A DNA stretch of 64,000 nucleotides. Origin: Erinaceus europaeus (taxonomy: Eukaryota > Chordata > Mammalia > Eulipotyphla > Erinaceidae). The stretch spans positions 32,170,361-32,234,360 of the forward strand of contig NC_080171.1 in NCBI RefSeq assembly GCF_950295315.1. The letters are read 5' to 3'. Position 1 is the stretch's first letter. Each line of letters begins with the position of its first letter. A program made the translations under genes and the position numbers. Positions 45,220 through 56,784 of the stretch are shown piece by piece. The notes beneath the pieces were generated by a model, which made no database searches, was not told where the DNA came from, and saw only the letters and a program-made list of their open reading frames with translations.

Positions 45220-45990
45220 AGAGACTGTACCCTGGCTCTGCTTTCCAGGAGTCTATTCCAGCAGCGCTCACTGGCATGAACACTGGGGGACGGCCACTCA
45301 CTGGGAATGAACCTGATCGACGGGCGAGGCTGCCCCCAAGTGGGGACCCCGCGAACAGCAGCAACACGTCCATTTCGATCGCCTTGAAGGGAGCAAAAAG
45401 CTATGAGGACCTGCACCCCACCTTGAGAGATGCAAGGAAGGAAATTGGGGTGCATGCTGAAAGGATGCTTTAACTATGACTGGGAGCTAAGCAGGGTGCG
45501 AGGGTGAAGAAAGGACACCGATTCCAAGAGAAGCGACGGGGCCAGAGGCTTCTGCGCCTAAGCAAACTGCTTAAATCCAGACTTGCAATCCTCCAGCAGA
45601 GAGATATTTTATTTTATTTATTCCTGCAAGCCAGAAATGGGAGCCTGGGAGATCTGGTTCTAGTGTCATTCTGGCTTCGGACGCAAATTTGGAAATTTTG
45701 GGCAGGGAAGCAACTTTTCTTTAAGCGTTTTCATGTCCCCAGACAAGGGTCTGGCTCTCCTCTCACCTGTCTGCGCAACTGAGCAGTGGCACTTCAGCTA
45801 GGCAGGCTCCGCTTGCACCTCCAGCTGCTGCCTGGCAACCACCGGGGCCACCTCGCTGCACTCGGGACCCGCCCTGCCTCACCGTTTCCGTGACGACCGC
45901 ATGGCGTCCAGTGTAGCTGCACTCAGACGGGGTCAGCTTCCACCTGTCTGCCCTCAGCGCGCCCAACTCCTCGGGACCCTGCAGGGAGAT
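45220..45990. promoter_or_regulatory. CpG-rich block, candidate promoter
   Basis: CpG dinucleotides are much denser here than in flanking sequence (for example GATCGACGGGCGAGG, CCGTTTCCGTGACGACCGCA). It includes an X-box-like motif and lies about 4.8 kb upstream of the large plus-strand coding exon. A minus frame 45966-45763 and a plus frame 45045-45473 are also open here. Whether it is a promoter, and for which strand, is inference. Confidence 0.4.
45827..45839. promoter_or_regulatory. RFX X-box-like palindrome
   Basis: GCTGCCTGGCAAC resembles the RFX binding site, an inverted repeat of GYTGCC/GGCAAC half-sites, with a shorter spacer. RFX factors drive many ciliary and testis genes. Confidence 0.4.
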
Positions 45991-46429
45991 TCTGGTCCAG
46001 GAAAGTCAGGATAAAAAGTAACTTTTCAAACTTATTATTTTGCTCATAGATTGTGTGTGTGTGTATGTGTACGCATTGGAAAACAAGCCTCTATTCAAGT
46101 GCATTTTAATTTGCTTTAGAAGGGAAAGAAAAAAAAGAAGGGAAAGAAATACACTTGTATGAAGTGTTTTCTGTTCAGATATATATGCTTAGAATATGAC
46201 CTTGTGGCTGAAAGAATCCTGGACTAAGCATCTTTTCCTCTGCAGGGTCCTCTTTTGGCAAATAGGGACATTTATTGATAATGTTTGGCTTATATTTATG
46301 CCAACAGCTGGCCACAGAGGTGACTCCCAGACCCTGAATTTCTTGTTCCTTATTGCCTTCTCTTTCCTTGCAAGGGATGCTCCTCAGCTGAAACAGATGA
46401 CCAAGTTAGGTGAGGGGTGGGGGTGGGCG

Positions 46430-46590
46430 TGGGAAGCTGTGTGCAAAGGTTCAACCCCCACTCTCTACTTGCAGTGAACGTTAGCTTCATGGGTGGTGAA
46501 GCAATGCTACCGGTGTCTCTCTTTCCCTCTCTATCTTCCCTCCCCTCTCAATTTATTCCTCCTATGAAATAAAATAAATAAATCCGAGTT
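46430..46590 (+). repeat. SINE-B copy, partly degraded
   Basis: AGGTTCAACCCCCACTCTC, GGTGGTGAAGCAATGC, CT body and AAATAAAATAAATAAAT tail. Confidence 0.75.
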
Positions 46591-46599
46591 TAAAGTGTC

Positions 46600-47735
46600 A
46601 TAGGCTTTATCTTCTTTAGGAAGAAGGAGGTCAGTAGGTGGTAATCTCAACTTCTGTGAAGAACTACTTGGGGTTCAGGTATCTAGGAAACTTGCAAACC
46701 AACCACAAAGCTGGGCAAAGGAGTTGCTTAGCAGCCTTAGTCCTTTACCAGGGGGACTATGGGAGTGGCAAATATTTGCCCTCATTTAGTATGTAGAGAA
46801 CCTCCAAGGAGAAATGGGGGTCCCAAAGGAGGGCTACTGCTTTTCCTTTTCACAGTACCCAATCAGGAACTTTTGTATTATCTTCAGGCTGCGAAAAAGG
46901 AAAGAGAGGTGCGGAGAGTGTGGGCAACATGTCCAGAACTAAGCACACACAGGGTCTGGCTTTCCAAGCTCATACTCAGTGCTCAGGATTTAACGTCATG
47001 TTCCTTTGCTCTAAAGCAGGTCATATTTAGTCCCCCCCCCCCCCCCGTTCATTTACAGATTTGCTTCTAAGTGTCAAGGTGGGCTATTTTTCATTCAGCA
47101 TCTCCTTGGCTGTAGTTTGAAGACAACAGAGACAACCACATTCATGTAATGTAGTTCTTTGTCTACCATACAGATGGCTTCCAGGAGTGTGCGATGAATC
47201 AAAAAAGGGGGATTTTTGTATCTGTTATATAAACAGAAGAAAGGAGACATGACAATGTGCTCTTTTCTGTGTTAGGCATTTCAGATATTTTATCCTCACT
47301 TATTTCTGAAACATGAAAGTATAAGACGTGCCCACCCATTTTATGAATGAGGAAACTGAGATTAACACACATTGTTTGTGTTAGAACCTACAGTGGAAAA
47401 CCAGAATTATTTGCCTGATTCCATACTTCTTCCCACGTATGATATCATCTGCTAGAGTATCTAGAATGATTTTGTACTGGCCACTCAGAAGATAGATGTT
47501 TTTATCTTTAAGTGCAACATGAAAAGTGAAAAATTGACTGTTGGTCTGTTGTTCTTTAGTATACCAACAAAAGCATGTGTGAGGAGAAAAAGTGGGTGGA
47601 TGATATCAATAGCAGAGTGCCTGGGCTGGGGGAGTGTCCCTCCTTTAGCAGAGATGATTTTTCACTTGGACCCTCGCTTAGGAAATCTGAAACTATGGTA
47701 AGATAGGTCTTGGGAGAAGTAGAAATCTTTTTAAC
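46600..47735. other. Intergenic or intronic, no feature recognised
   Basis: Contains a poly-C run at 47032-47046. No convincing coding frame. Confidence 0.4.
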
Positions 47736-47739
47736 ATTT

Positions 47740-47930
47740 ATTTTCTGGATAGAGACAGAGAGAAGTTAAGAAGCAAGGGGGAGATGGACATAGGGAGTCA
47801 GAGAGACACCTGCAGCACTGTTTCACTTCTCATGGAACTTTCCCCTGTAGGTGGGGCCCCAGGGATGAACCTGGGTACTTGTGCACTGTAATATGTACAC
47901 TAAACCAGGTGTGCCACCACCCTACCCCCA
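47740..47930 (-). repeat. SINE-B copy
   Basis: Reverse copy with GAGACACCTGCAGCACTG and a head ending GTGCCACCACCCTACCCCC. Confidence 0.85.
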
Positions 47931-47944
47931 CTGGAAATATTTTT

Positions 47945-48305
47945 TAACATTTTATTTATTTTATTTGTTTTGGATAGTTAGAAATTGAGAGGGGAAGGGA
48001 AAATAGAAATTGAAATAGAGGAGAGAGAGAGAGAAGAAGAAGAAGAAGAAGAAGAAGAAGAAGAAGAGGAGGAGGAGGAGGAGGAGGAGGAAGAAGAGGA
48101 GGAGGAGGAGGAGGAGGAGGAAGAAGAAGAAGAAGAAGAAGAAGGAAATAGGAAGAGAGAAAACAAAATAAAAAGGAAGAGATGGCTGCAATACTGCTTC
48201 ACCATTTATGAAGCTTTCCTTCTGCAGGTGGGGACCAAGGGTTTACATCCAGGGCCTTGCACACTGTAATGTGTGCTCTCAATTAGGTGCGCCACCATCC
48301 TGCCC
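47945..48305 (-). repeat. SINE-B copy enlarged by a purine expansion
   Basis: Reverse SINE-B whose CT-rich body has expanded into a long GAA/GAG tract on the plus strand. Core CTTCTGCAGGTGGGGACC and head GCGCCACCATCCTGCCC remain. Confidence 0.85.
48022..48145 (+). repeat. (GAA)n/(GAG)n trinucleotide tract
   Basis: More than 120 bp of uninterrupted purine: GAGAGA, GAAGAA, GGAGGA, GAAGAA. The 'poly-Glu' and 'poly-Ser' frames across it are artefacts. Confidence 0.97.
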
Positions 48306-48369
48306 TTACTAGAAGTATTTTTTTAAAAAATTATTTTATTACTGTATAAAATAATTTCACATGAGACAG

Positions 48370-48485
48370 AGAAAAAGGGAGAGAAAACCCAGGGCACCAC
48401 AGTGGCACACGTTCTACCAGGAATAAAACTAAGAACTTCAACATGAGAGTCCAGTACTTTACCAGTTGAGCTATTGCCCCAGTTA
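48370..48485 (-). repeat. SINE-C-like copy, degraded
   Basis: ACCAGTTGAGCTATTGCCCC end and ACTTCAACATGAGAGTCCAG are close to the end of the copy at 55430-55555. Confidence 0.5.
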
Positions 48486-48519
48486 CAACTAGAAATGTTA
48501 TTATTATTATTATTATTAT

Positions 48520-48846
48520 TTGCCTCTAGGGTTATTACTAGAGCTTGGTGCCTGAACCAGGAATCCACTGCTCCTGGAGGCCATTTTTTCCCTTTTGTTA
48601 TACTGGTTGTTTTGCCATTGTTGTGGTAATTATTATTGTTGTTATTGATGCCGTTGTTGTTGGATAGGACAGAGAGAAATGGAGAGAGATGGGGAAGACA
48701 GAGAGGAGGAGAGAAAGATAGACACCTACAGACCTGCTTCACCGCCTGTGAAGCAACTCCCCTGCAGGTGGGGGGCTGGGGGTTCGAACCAGTCCCTGCG
48801 CTTTGCACCATGTGTGCTTAACCCACTGCGCTACCGCCCGACCCCC
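48520..48846 (-). repeat. SINE-A with extra 3' module
   Basis: Reverse SINE-A: head TACCGCCCGACCCCC at the right, core CTCCCCTGCAGGTGGGG, GTTGTTATTGATG tail, then the module GGTGCCTGAACCAGGAATCC at 48549-48568. Confidence 0.92.
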
Positions 48847-48849
48847 AGA

Positions 48850-49640
48850 AATGTTTTTACTATCAGCAACTTTTACTGTAGACTTCCCTGAGATGGAGCT
48901 GCATGTTGCTTTGTTATTTTAAATCAACAAGGTGTTGCACAAGCACTGGATACAATGGAGTCTATTGGGGGAAACATTTGCTGCGGAATATGAGATTTGT
49001 TTGCTTTTTGTTTTAAGTCTTCCTTGAAAACATAAACTAGGAAACACAAGGAAGACTCTACAGCATTCTGATCATTTATGATTAAGATTAAGGGCATATG
49101 GTTTGATTTTAGGTAAAATTCAATCCCCTTTGCAAACTGTAACTGTTAACACTCTCCTGGCTTTACCAGCCTTGAATTTGATGCAGTTAACACGTGTTTT
49201 TTTTCCTCCTATCATTTTACACTTGCGTTTTTTCCTCCTATCATTTGGTTACATTTGCCTTTATTTCCCTAGCTGTCCCTTTCAGGGTCACTGGTTTTCA
49301 TTCCTGACCATTCACCTTGCCTTAGCCTGGACTTCTGCTCTGTGCCCTAGAGTTTTTAGATATGGTACTCATTACACCATCCAGTTGCATGCCTGGAAGA
49401 AAACCAGCATCTTGCTAAGCCTGTAGGTGGCATGTGCAGACTACAATCTGAGGAGGACTTGGCAGGGAATGTGTAATTTGGGGGAGATTTCTGTGGATTC
49501 TGTGAAACAGTATTCAAACAATGGAACAGTGACATTCAAAAAGAAAGCTTGGCATTCAACAGGGAACATCATACAGACTTTGTAAGCAAACATCTGTGTA
49601 CACGTGTGTGTGAGAGAGTGCCCACGCTGCAGAGCAGAAG
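48850..49640. other. Intergenic or intronic, no feature recognised
   Basis: A repeated TTTTTTCCTCCTATCATTT (49199 and 49228) is the only local structure seen. Confidence 0.4.
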
Positions 49641-49646
49641 ATATGT

Positions 49647-50025
49647 AGAACAGAGAGAAGAATTGGGAGTAGGGTGGTAGTGCAGCAGGTTAAGTGCACG
49701 TGGCACAAAGCACAAGGACCAGCATAAGGATCCCAGTTGGAGCCACTGGCTCCCCACCTGCAGGAGAGTCCCTTCACAAGCAGTGAAGCAGGTGTCTTTC
49801 TCTCCCCCTCTCTGTCTTCCCCTCCTCTCTCCATTTCTCTCTGTCCTACCCAACAAGGACAACAATAATAACTACAACATTAAAACAATAAGGGCAAAAA
49901 AAGGGAATAAATAAATATTTTTTAAAAAGCTTTTTTAATAAAAAAAATAAAGAAAAACAACAAGGGCAACAAAAGGAAAAAATAAATATAAGAAAAAAGT
50001 TTAAAAAAAGAACAGAGAGAAGAAT
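49647..50025 (+). mobile_element. SINE-A with 17-bp target duplication
   Basis: Body 49664-50008 between AGAACAGAGAGAAGAAT at 49647-49663 and 50009-50025. The tail region is partly duplicated (two AACAAGGGCAAC-like blocks). Confidence 0.95.
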
Positions 50026-50059
50026 CATGGGAGGGGTGTTTTGTTTATCCATTCATTAA

Positions 50060-50205
50060 TGATGAGGAGAGAAGAAGGGAGATAGAAATAGAGATAGAAG
50101 ATAGACAGACAGACAAACACACATGCAACATCAGAGATTGAACTTGGGACTTCCTGCTTATAAATTCAGTGCTTTGTCTGCTGTGCTACCTCCTGGGCCA
50201 CCTGG
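50060..50205 (-). repeat. SINE-C copy
   Basis: GAGATTGAACTTGGGACTTC and TCTGCTGTGCTACCTCCTGG mark a reverse SINE-C. Confidence 0.6.
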
Positions 50206-50224
50206 GTTTTTTGTTGTTGTTGTT

Positions 50225-50430
50225 TTTTTATTTTGTTATTTAGTTTCTATTTAACTTTATTTGACAAGACAGAGAGAAATTGAGAGGGTTGGGGAGAGAA
50301 AAAGAGACACCTGCAAACTGCTTCACTGCATGTGACACTTCTCTCCTGCAGATGGGGGTTGGGAGCTTCAGTGGAAATCCCTGTAAATGGTAGCATATGT
50401 GCTCAACCAGGTGCACCACTACCATGCCCT
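50225..50430 (-). repeat. SINE-B copy
   Basis: Reverse copy with GACAAGACAGAGAGAAATTG, GACACCTGCAAACTGCTTC and head GTGCACCACTACCATGCCC. Confidence 0.85.
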
Positions 50431-50439
50431 GGATTTATT

Positions 50440-50712
50440 TTTCATTGTTTTGTCACCAGTTATCACTAGAGCTCAGTGCCAGCACTATAAATCCACCACT
50501 CCTGGAAGCCTTTTTTTTTCCTTTTTAAATTAATTTTCTTTAAAAAATTTATTTTATATTTTATTAGATAGAACAGAGAGAAATTGAGTGGGGGGGCATA
50601 TTGAGAGGGAGAGAAGTACCCCCTCCATGCAGGTGGGGAGCAGGGCTTGAACATAGGTCTTTGTACATAGTAATATGTGTGCTCAACCGAGTGTGCCATC
50701 GTCTGGACCCCT
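50440..50712 (-). repeat. SINE-B copy with 3' module
   Basis: Module CAGTGCCAGCACTATAAATC at 50475, then a T-rich tail, GGTGGGGAGCAGGGCTTGAA core region and head ending near 50712, about 55 bp before the exon acceptor at 50767. Confidence 0.8.
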
Positions 50713-50767
50713 AAATCCTGATTTTTAGCTTTAATCCTGATTAATGCTTCTGCCTGTTTATTCACAG

Positions 50768-52886
50768 ATGGACCCTTTACCTCCCACACTGGATGGACTT
50801 AGTCCATGGAATGAGGCAGACACGCCTCGAACCCATGACCTAAAGCACCTCCGGGCTAAGCGTGTGGCTTACTATGAGAGTATTGGGGTAATAAAGAATA
50901 CTATTTCTGGAAGTGGGAGTGAGCCAGTGTCCACAGAATCAAGAGACACCAAAGTGGATCCCTCAGGAAATCAAACTTTTGGGCTGCAAGCCCCTGAGCT
51001 GTTACCACATCATTTAGCACCCAGAAAGAGACCTGTGCTCCAGGGAGAGCTCAGAGCAACTCCCAGAGAAGCAGAGCTGTGTGAGAGTCAGGGACTCCAG
51101 AGGGGACCTGGGACAGAGAGGTGCCCAGCAAAGCTAGATTTCCACTTGCTGGCTGATGCTTTGGTCCCTGAGGCACAGAAGCTGCAGCACGTTATAAGAT
51201 GGGCTCAGCAGTTTTTGTCCAAACCTTTGGAAAATTTTGCACTGGAGAGTCACTGCATGTCTGGAGGATTCTCTCAGTCTAGCCTGGGCCCAAGTTCAAA
51301 TGCTGTAGCAAGTAGGAAGAATACCCACCTGAAGCCATCTGACTGCCTGTCCCTGCCCAGGGAAGACCAGTCTCAGGCACAGACAGACCAAAGCAGCTTC
51401 ATCTTTAGCCCCCAAAGGAACTTCTCAGCAGCGAGGGTGCCTTCAGAATTGCCAGGGTTCTTTCTGAAGGAGGGTTTTCCTGGAAGTTACTCTTTTGGCT
51501 GGCCAGAAGCTCTGGTCAGGAGTGAAGGGGAGGGAAGGGCAGCTAGCTCCTCACCTGACAGCCTCCAGCTAGAAGATTCTGTGGAAGGAAAGTCTGACAG
51601 AGCAGAGATTAGTCCTGTTCACAGCCCTAGCGAGGATGAGACTCTTTCTGAGAACCTGGGGGTTCTGTCTCCTCTGAGACTCACTTTAGAAGAATCTCAA
51701 GCTCTAGAGGAAACTGGACAAAGTCCACATGCTAACAGTTACTTTTGGACTCCGCTGACTGACAGCTCAGAGGAGGAAGATAACAATGAACCTATGGAAA
51801 GAAAACAGACACTTCAACAGGGTGTCCTAGGAAGGAACCCAGGAGAGTTTATGGACATGGCCTGGTCTCCTCCAAGTCATAGCACTCTCCTGTCAAAACC
51901 CAGGGTGCTAAGTGGTATTTCTACCTATGGGGGGACCTATGAGGTCAAGGAGGTGTGCAGAGGAGCGGCAGAACATAAGGATGTCACAGTGGACATCACA
52001 GCTGGCAGCTCCGAAGGCAAAAACTTCATCCAGAGACTGCAATGGTCACCCCCTAATCATAGCTCTAGTGGAAGGAGAAAGGAATCAGACAATGTGGGGT
52101 CAACTCTGAGATCCTCTCATATTATTACCAAGCATAAAAAGCAAACATGCAATCATTTCATCACAGAGAGAGCAGAGGAGATTGACCTGGAGAAGGTTGC
52201 AGGAAGCCTTCCAAGCACAGGTTCACTACCCTGCTCTATTAAAAGCAGCTCCTCTGGGATGACATGGGAGTATTTTGATCTAACACATCCGGAGAGTGAT
52301 TTGGCCCCTCAGGTTGCTGGTCTCTCACTGAATGCACCAGAGGGCCCCTCAAACAGTGCTGTGTTTCATCTACATCTGGACACCCAAGTCTTCCGTGGCC
52401 CTGATGAAGATACCAGTGGTGTGCACGGCAGCTCTGGGCTTGAACAACTGCCACCCCCAGAGCTGCCTGGTGTCTCACTACATACAGCTCACCTGGGCAT
52501 CAGGGAAACGACTCAGGAGGAAAAGGAAGAGGTAAAGCCTGCAGGTCACCCAATTTCCAGGGACACTTCCAGAACAGCTTTGCCAAGCTCCTCCCTACCC
52601 CAAGAGGTTGGCAGTAGCCTCCCTTGGAGTGAAGCCACACCTTGTGAGCCTGAACAAGGAGCCAGTGTGCTGGAGATGTATTTCTATTATCTGCATGTGC
52701 TGAACAAAATTCGAGAGAACTCTTCAGAAGAGAAGAACTCCCCTTTGCCTTTCCAAGGACTGAGAGTGACCCAAACAGAATTGGTAACCACACCTCCAGA
52801 AAGGAAAGGAGGGCCTCCTGGGACCAGCAGGGATAGGAAGACTCAGGGACAGAGAGAAGTGAGCAGGAACAGAACATCCATGGAAG
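50768..52886 (+). CDS. Uncharacterised protein, 2.1-kb coding exon
   Basis: I do not recognise this gene. TGTTTATTCACAG precedes an ATG at 50768 (MDPLPPTLDGLSPW). The frame is open for 706 codons to a good donor GGAAG|GTGAGG at 52886/52887, ending in phase 1; if not spliced it would run to a TAG at 52907. The product is Ser/Glu/Pro-rich and mostly disordered-looking. Possible ordered pieces: THDLKHLRAKRVAYYESIG (residues 22-40), an amphipathic helix LADALVPEAQKLQHVIRWAQ (about 128-147) and EMYFYYLHVLNKIREN (about 636-651). WSPPSHS and WSPPNHS form a repeated motif. There is no signal peptide or membrane segment. A 2.1-kb open frame with plausible splice sites argues for a real gene; residues upstream of the ATG, in other exons, cannot be excluded. 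Confidence 0.75.
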
Positions 52887-52977
52887 GTGAGGAGCATACA
52901 CATTCCTAGGATCAAGGTTATGGGGCAGAGGCAACTTTCCCTGTAAGAAGTGAGGGTTTAAAAACTTAAATTTTTTT

Positions 52978-53172
52978 TTTTATTTGATAGGATGGAGAGA
53001 CATGGAAAGGGGAGGGGGAGATAAGGCAAAAGAGAGATACCTAAAACACTACTTCACTGCTTGTGAAGCTTCCCCCCCACACACACACACAGGTGGGACC
53101 CAGGGGCCTGAACCTGGAAGCTTCTACATGATAATGAGTGTCCTCAACCTGTTACACCACTGCCTGGCTCCC
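52978..53172 (-). repeat. SINE-B copy
   Basis: Reverse copy immediately after the exon: GATAGGATGGAGAGACATGG, CTTCACTGCTTGTGAAGC, an ACACAC insertion in the core, head ending TGCCTGGCTCCC. Confidence 0.8.
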
Positions 53173-53179
53173 AAGGCCA

Positions 53180-54685
53180 GGGTTTGAAAACTTCAAGGCG
53201 GCTATGGTAGGAAACCAGACCTGGGGGGAAGTGGTTCAGGAGAAAGCCAGTTTTTGACATGTATATAACTTGTCACTTGGTTATTGGGGTGAGACACAAG
53301 CTCCTCTTTCATATTTCACCCTTGTCTTTTTTATCTGCACATGTGAATTAGGAATCATCTTAGTTTCCTTTGAGCTGATATAATACAGTGTGCATATCTA
53401 TATCTACATCTATAGTCCATACAGTAGGTGTTTTAAACAGTAAACATTTATTTCTCATAGTTCTAGAGGTGGGGAAGTTCAAGGCCATGACACTGTCTTC
53501 TTGCTGTGTCTTCAAATGAGAAAAGCAAAGAAGGGAAGAAAAAAAAAACTCTCATGACTTTCATAAAGATACTAATCCCACTCTTGAGGACTCCATCCTG
53601 ATGACCTCATTTAACTCTTATTGTAACCACCCCCCCAAGAGGTGTCATCTCATTGTCAGATATAGAAATATACACATATGCAGACTTTTATATTATCCTT
53701 CATCTATTTTCAGCGTCTGAATCTGAGGAGGGGGAGCACAAGTATTCAATCTGTCAAGGGATCATCACAGTGAAGTAGAAACTGTAAGATACTGTGCAAA
53801 TATTAGTGTTCTTTTGGCAAGCCAAGAAGCCCGTAGCTAAATAAGAGTGATCTTAGGAAATGGTTGTTCTGAAGAAAACACGCTCCAGCATTCTTGTGTA
53901 TTGAATAGATAGCTCTCTTAGGCGCTTACATCTCCTATGAGCATGATGATTCTATTCATTTTGCTGTCTAGTAGTGTGTATGGAAATAAGCATTTTATGC
54001 CTTTCATCTAAAATACATTTTAATAACTAAGCTTGAGAAAATAGAATCTGCCTCTCCAGTTTTGAGTGTTATGTAGATAAAAAATGATTAATGCATTTTC
54101 ATTTCCTAGAGTAAGCTCAGATTAGGCATTTAAAACACCTTTCGAGATCTTTATGCAAAATTTCTTTCTTATTCAAATTCATTCTCCTTCCTTGTTTTTC
54201 AGAACTGGGCTGCATGATTTGTTATAAATAGTAAAATATAGCATTCTAAAGCTAATTTGAGATAGAGCTGAAATGGTAGGAGATGCATCTTATTAAAATA
54301 GGCTTATAATCTTCCTCGAAGATTTGGGGAGTTGAATAGCATGGCTTCCAGGAATGCAGATAACAGAGCACATCAGCAAAATAAAATGTATATGCAGAAG
54401 AAAATCCGTGAAAGTCCATACAAAACACAAAGGGTTTGTCACTTTTTATTTTATGTTTTTAGGGAGCTTGTATTCTGCAGCCTGCAGAATGAAATCTGGG
54501 AAGAGAAGCTGGGAAATCTGTACATCTGCCTGTTCATCTCATAAACATGGAGATGTGAAGTCAAGGTTTGACTATCCTTTTGTTTGGTCACATACTACTA
54601 ACATCCTATTGATAATTGGTTAAGTGTCAGCATTGGCTAGTACTCAATTTATGAACTAAAGGCCTACCTTGTACAGTGTTTTAAA
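53180..54685. other. Probable intron, nothing delimited
   Basis: AT-rich sequence with no coding frame of note, between the large exon and the next inferred exon. Confidence 0.45.
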
Positions 54686-54689
54686 AATA

Positions 54690-54855
54690 CTTGATTTGAT
54701 AAGACAGAAGTTGAGAGAGAGGAAGGGAGATAATGAAGAAGAGAAGAGAGACACCTGTAACACTGCTTCACCTCTCATGCAGTTTCCCTACTGCAGGTGG
54801 GGACTAGGGACTTGAAATAGGGTTGTAGCACATGGTAACTTGTGCTACAACCTCC
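54690..54855 (-). repeat. SINE-B copy, degraded
   Basis: GATAAGACAGAAGTTGAGAG, GAGACACCTGTAACACTGCTTC, CTGCAGGTGGGGACTAGGGAC. Confidence 0.75.
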
Positions 54856-55424
54856 CAGTCCTACAATGTGTTATGATGAACACCGAAGAGGAGTTATACA
54901 GTTACTTCACGCTACCAAGTTCAATAGGAGAAATGTGGATACAGGTCTAATGTTGGCTGTGTGGGTGGGGTGGGGGGAGTTACTGGTAGAATCTGGAGAT
55001 GACTCATTTAGTAGATCATAAGAGAGGCTTTGAAGGATGAATTGAAGTTTAATAGGTTAAAAAACAAAAATGAGTGCTGGTTGGTGGAAATTGCATGAGC
55101 CCAGTGATAGAGATTTGGCTTTTGTGGGAGGAGCAGGTTGCTTCATGTCACTGGACATATTTGTCAGGATTATTTTGGTTACATATGCTGGATGCTTTAC
55201 TCAAATTGGTTGGATAACAGAAAAAAGTCATGATTTGTATATCTGAAAACTTGTTCCAGTTTTATCCCACAATGCAACTCAACACAATGACACCCACATC
55301 CAAACTCTCCATTTTTTAACTTTGCTTCCAAGATGATAAAGAAGCATCGTCCCTATTTTTATATTATCTTTGGTGGCAGGATATAATATTTTTTCAATAT
55401 TTATTTTACTTATTAAATATTTAT

Positions 55425-55562
55425 GACAGTGTCATAAGAGGCAGAGAAGGACCAACTAGAACACCACACAGTTACATGCAGTGCTGGGGACTGAACTAAG
55501 AACTCTAGGCATGAGAATTCAGTGCTCTGTAAATTGAGCTATTTCCCTAGCAGCAACAGAAT
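55425..55562 (-). repeat. SINE-C copy
   Basis: GTGCTGGGGACTGAACTAAG and AATTGAGCTATTTCCCTAGC landmarks. Confidence 0.6.
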
Positions 55563-55984
55563 TATCTTCTAAATAACTGTTTCCTAAAGCAAACGTCTCT
55601 ACAGAGTTTCTAAACTTTTCCTTCTGTTTGTTCTTGGACCCTTACCTATTTCTAGTGATATAATAGAGAAGTCAAAGCCTTTAGATGGGCTTCAAGAGCA
55701 GACCTTGGAGTGGGCCCACTCATTACCCCACAGATTGACCCCAGCCACAGGGCCTTCTTCTGTGCCTTCTTCAGCCTCAAGCCTTTGCACCTGCTGTTTC
55801 CTCTGACTCATGTGCCCTCCCACCACCAGTTAAAGTGATAACACATATAAAGTGCATCTCTACTCTTTCTTCTTTCTGTGTGTCATCTAAAAAAACATCT
55901 CTGTATTACTACATATATGGAAGATGTTTGTATATGTTATAGTTAGTGTATAATAAATTATACTTTGATGGCTTTAAGAGTTGG

Positions 55985-56290
55985 GGACCCTGGATCTTTA
56001 CCTCACCAAAGCCCTACCCCACTAGGGAAATATTGAAACAGGCTGGGGCTATGGATTGACCTGCCAACACCTATGTCCAGTGGAAAGAAATCACAGAAAC
56101 CAGGACTCCCACCTTCTGCACCCCCCAAAAGAATTTTGGTCCATACTTCCAGAGAGGTAAATGATAGAGAAGTTTCCAATGGAGGGTATGGACACAGAAC
56201 TTTGGTGGTGGGAATTGTATGGAATTATGCCCCTATTTTCTTATAATCTTGTAAGTCAATATTAAATCACTAATAAAAATTAAAAAAGAG
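55985..56290 (+). mobile_element. L1-3E copy, plus strand
   Basis: CCCCACTAGGGAAATATTGA, ATGGATTGACCTGCCAAC, CTTCTGCACC, AACTTTGGTGGTGGGAATTG, ending AATATTAAATCACTAATAAAAATTAAAAAA, an A-rich 3' end. Confidence 0.8.
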
Positions 56291-56294
56291 ATTT

Positions 56295-56500
56295 GGGGGC
56301 CTGTGTGATAGTTCATTTAGAAGGGCACCTGCTTTGCTGTGTATGTGACCTCAGATTAGATAGAGCCTGGCCCCCACTGTACTGCTTCATTGAAACTTCC
56401 CTGCTGTGGAGTCTTTTATTCTCTATCTCTCTGCTTCTATCTGAAAAAGTCATCCCTCCATGGAGAAGCTCCAGTGAGGACTAAATAAATAAATAAATGC
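56295..56500 (+). repeat. Degraded SINE
   Basis: Starts GGGGGCCTGTGTGATAGTTC, with a CT run and AAATAAATAAATAAATGC tail; family assignment uncertain. Confidence 0.45.
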
Positions 56501-56784
56501 AAAATAAGGGTTGGATCCTTTTAAGTGATAATCTTAAAAAAAAACATATTCTCTAGACAATGTTTTTTATTTGTCTATTATTTTGTTGTTGCCAGGACTT
56601 CCACTGCAAACTGACTTCTTCAGATAAAAAGAGAGACAGAATGGTAGAGAAAGGGAAGGCTATCACAGCCTGGCCTTGACCCTGAGTCACATGCATGGCA
56701 CACTCTCTAGGTACACTCTCTAGGTGACCCAACTATTTTCTTTTAAAGCCACTTCTGGTTAAATATTAAATCCTATTTTTTAAA

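Noticed and set aside
45045..45473. 142-aa plus ORF in the CpG-rich block as a gene
   Set aside because: No family resemblance and an upstream part in SINE-flanking sequence. It may hold a 5' exon, but coding cannot be supported from sequence alone.
47961..48269. Poly-Glu, poly-Ser and poly-Leu frames over 48 kb
   Set aside because: They are readings of one GAA/GAG microsatellite inside a SINE-B.
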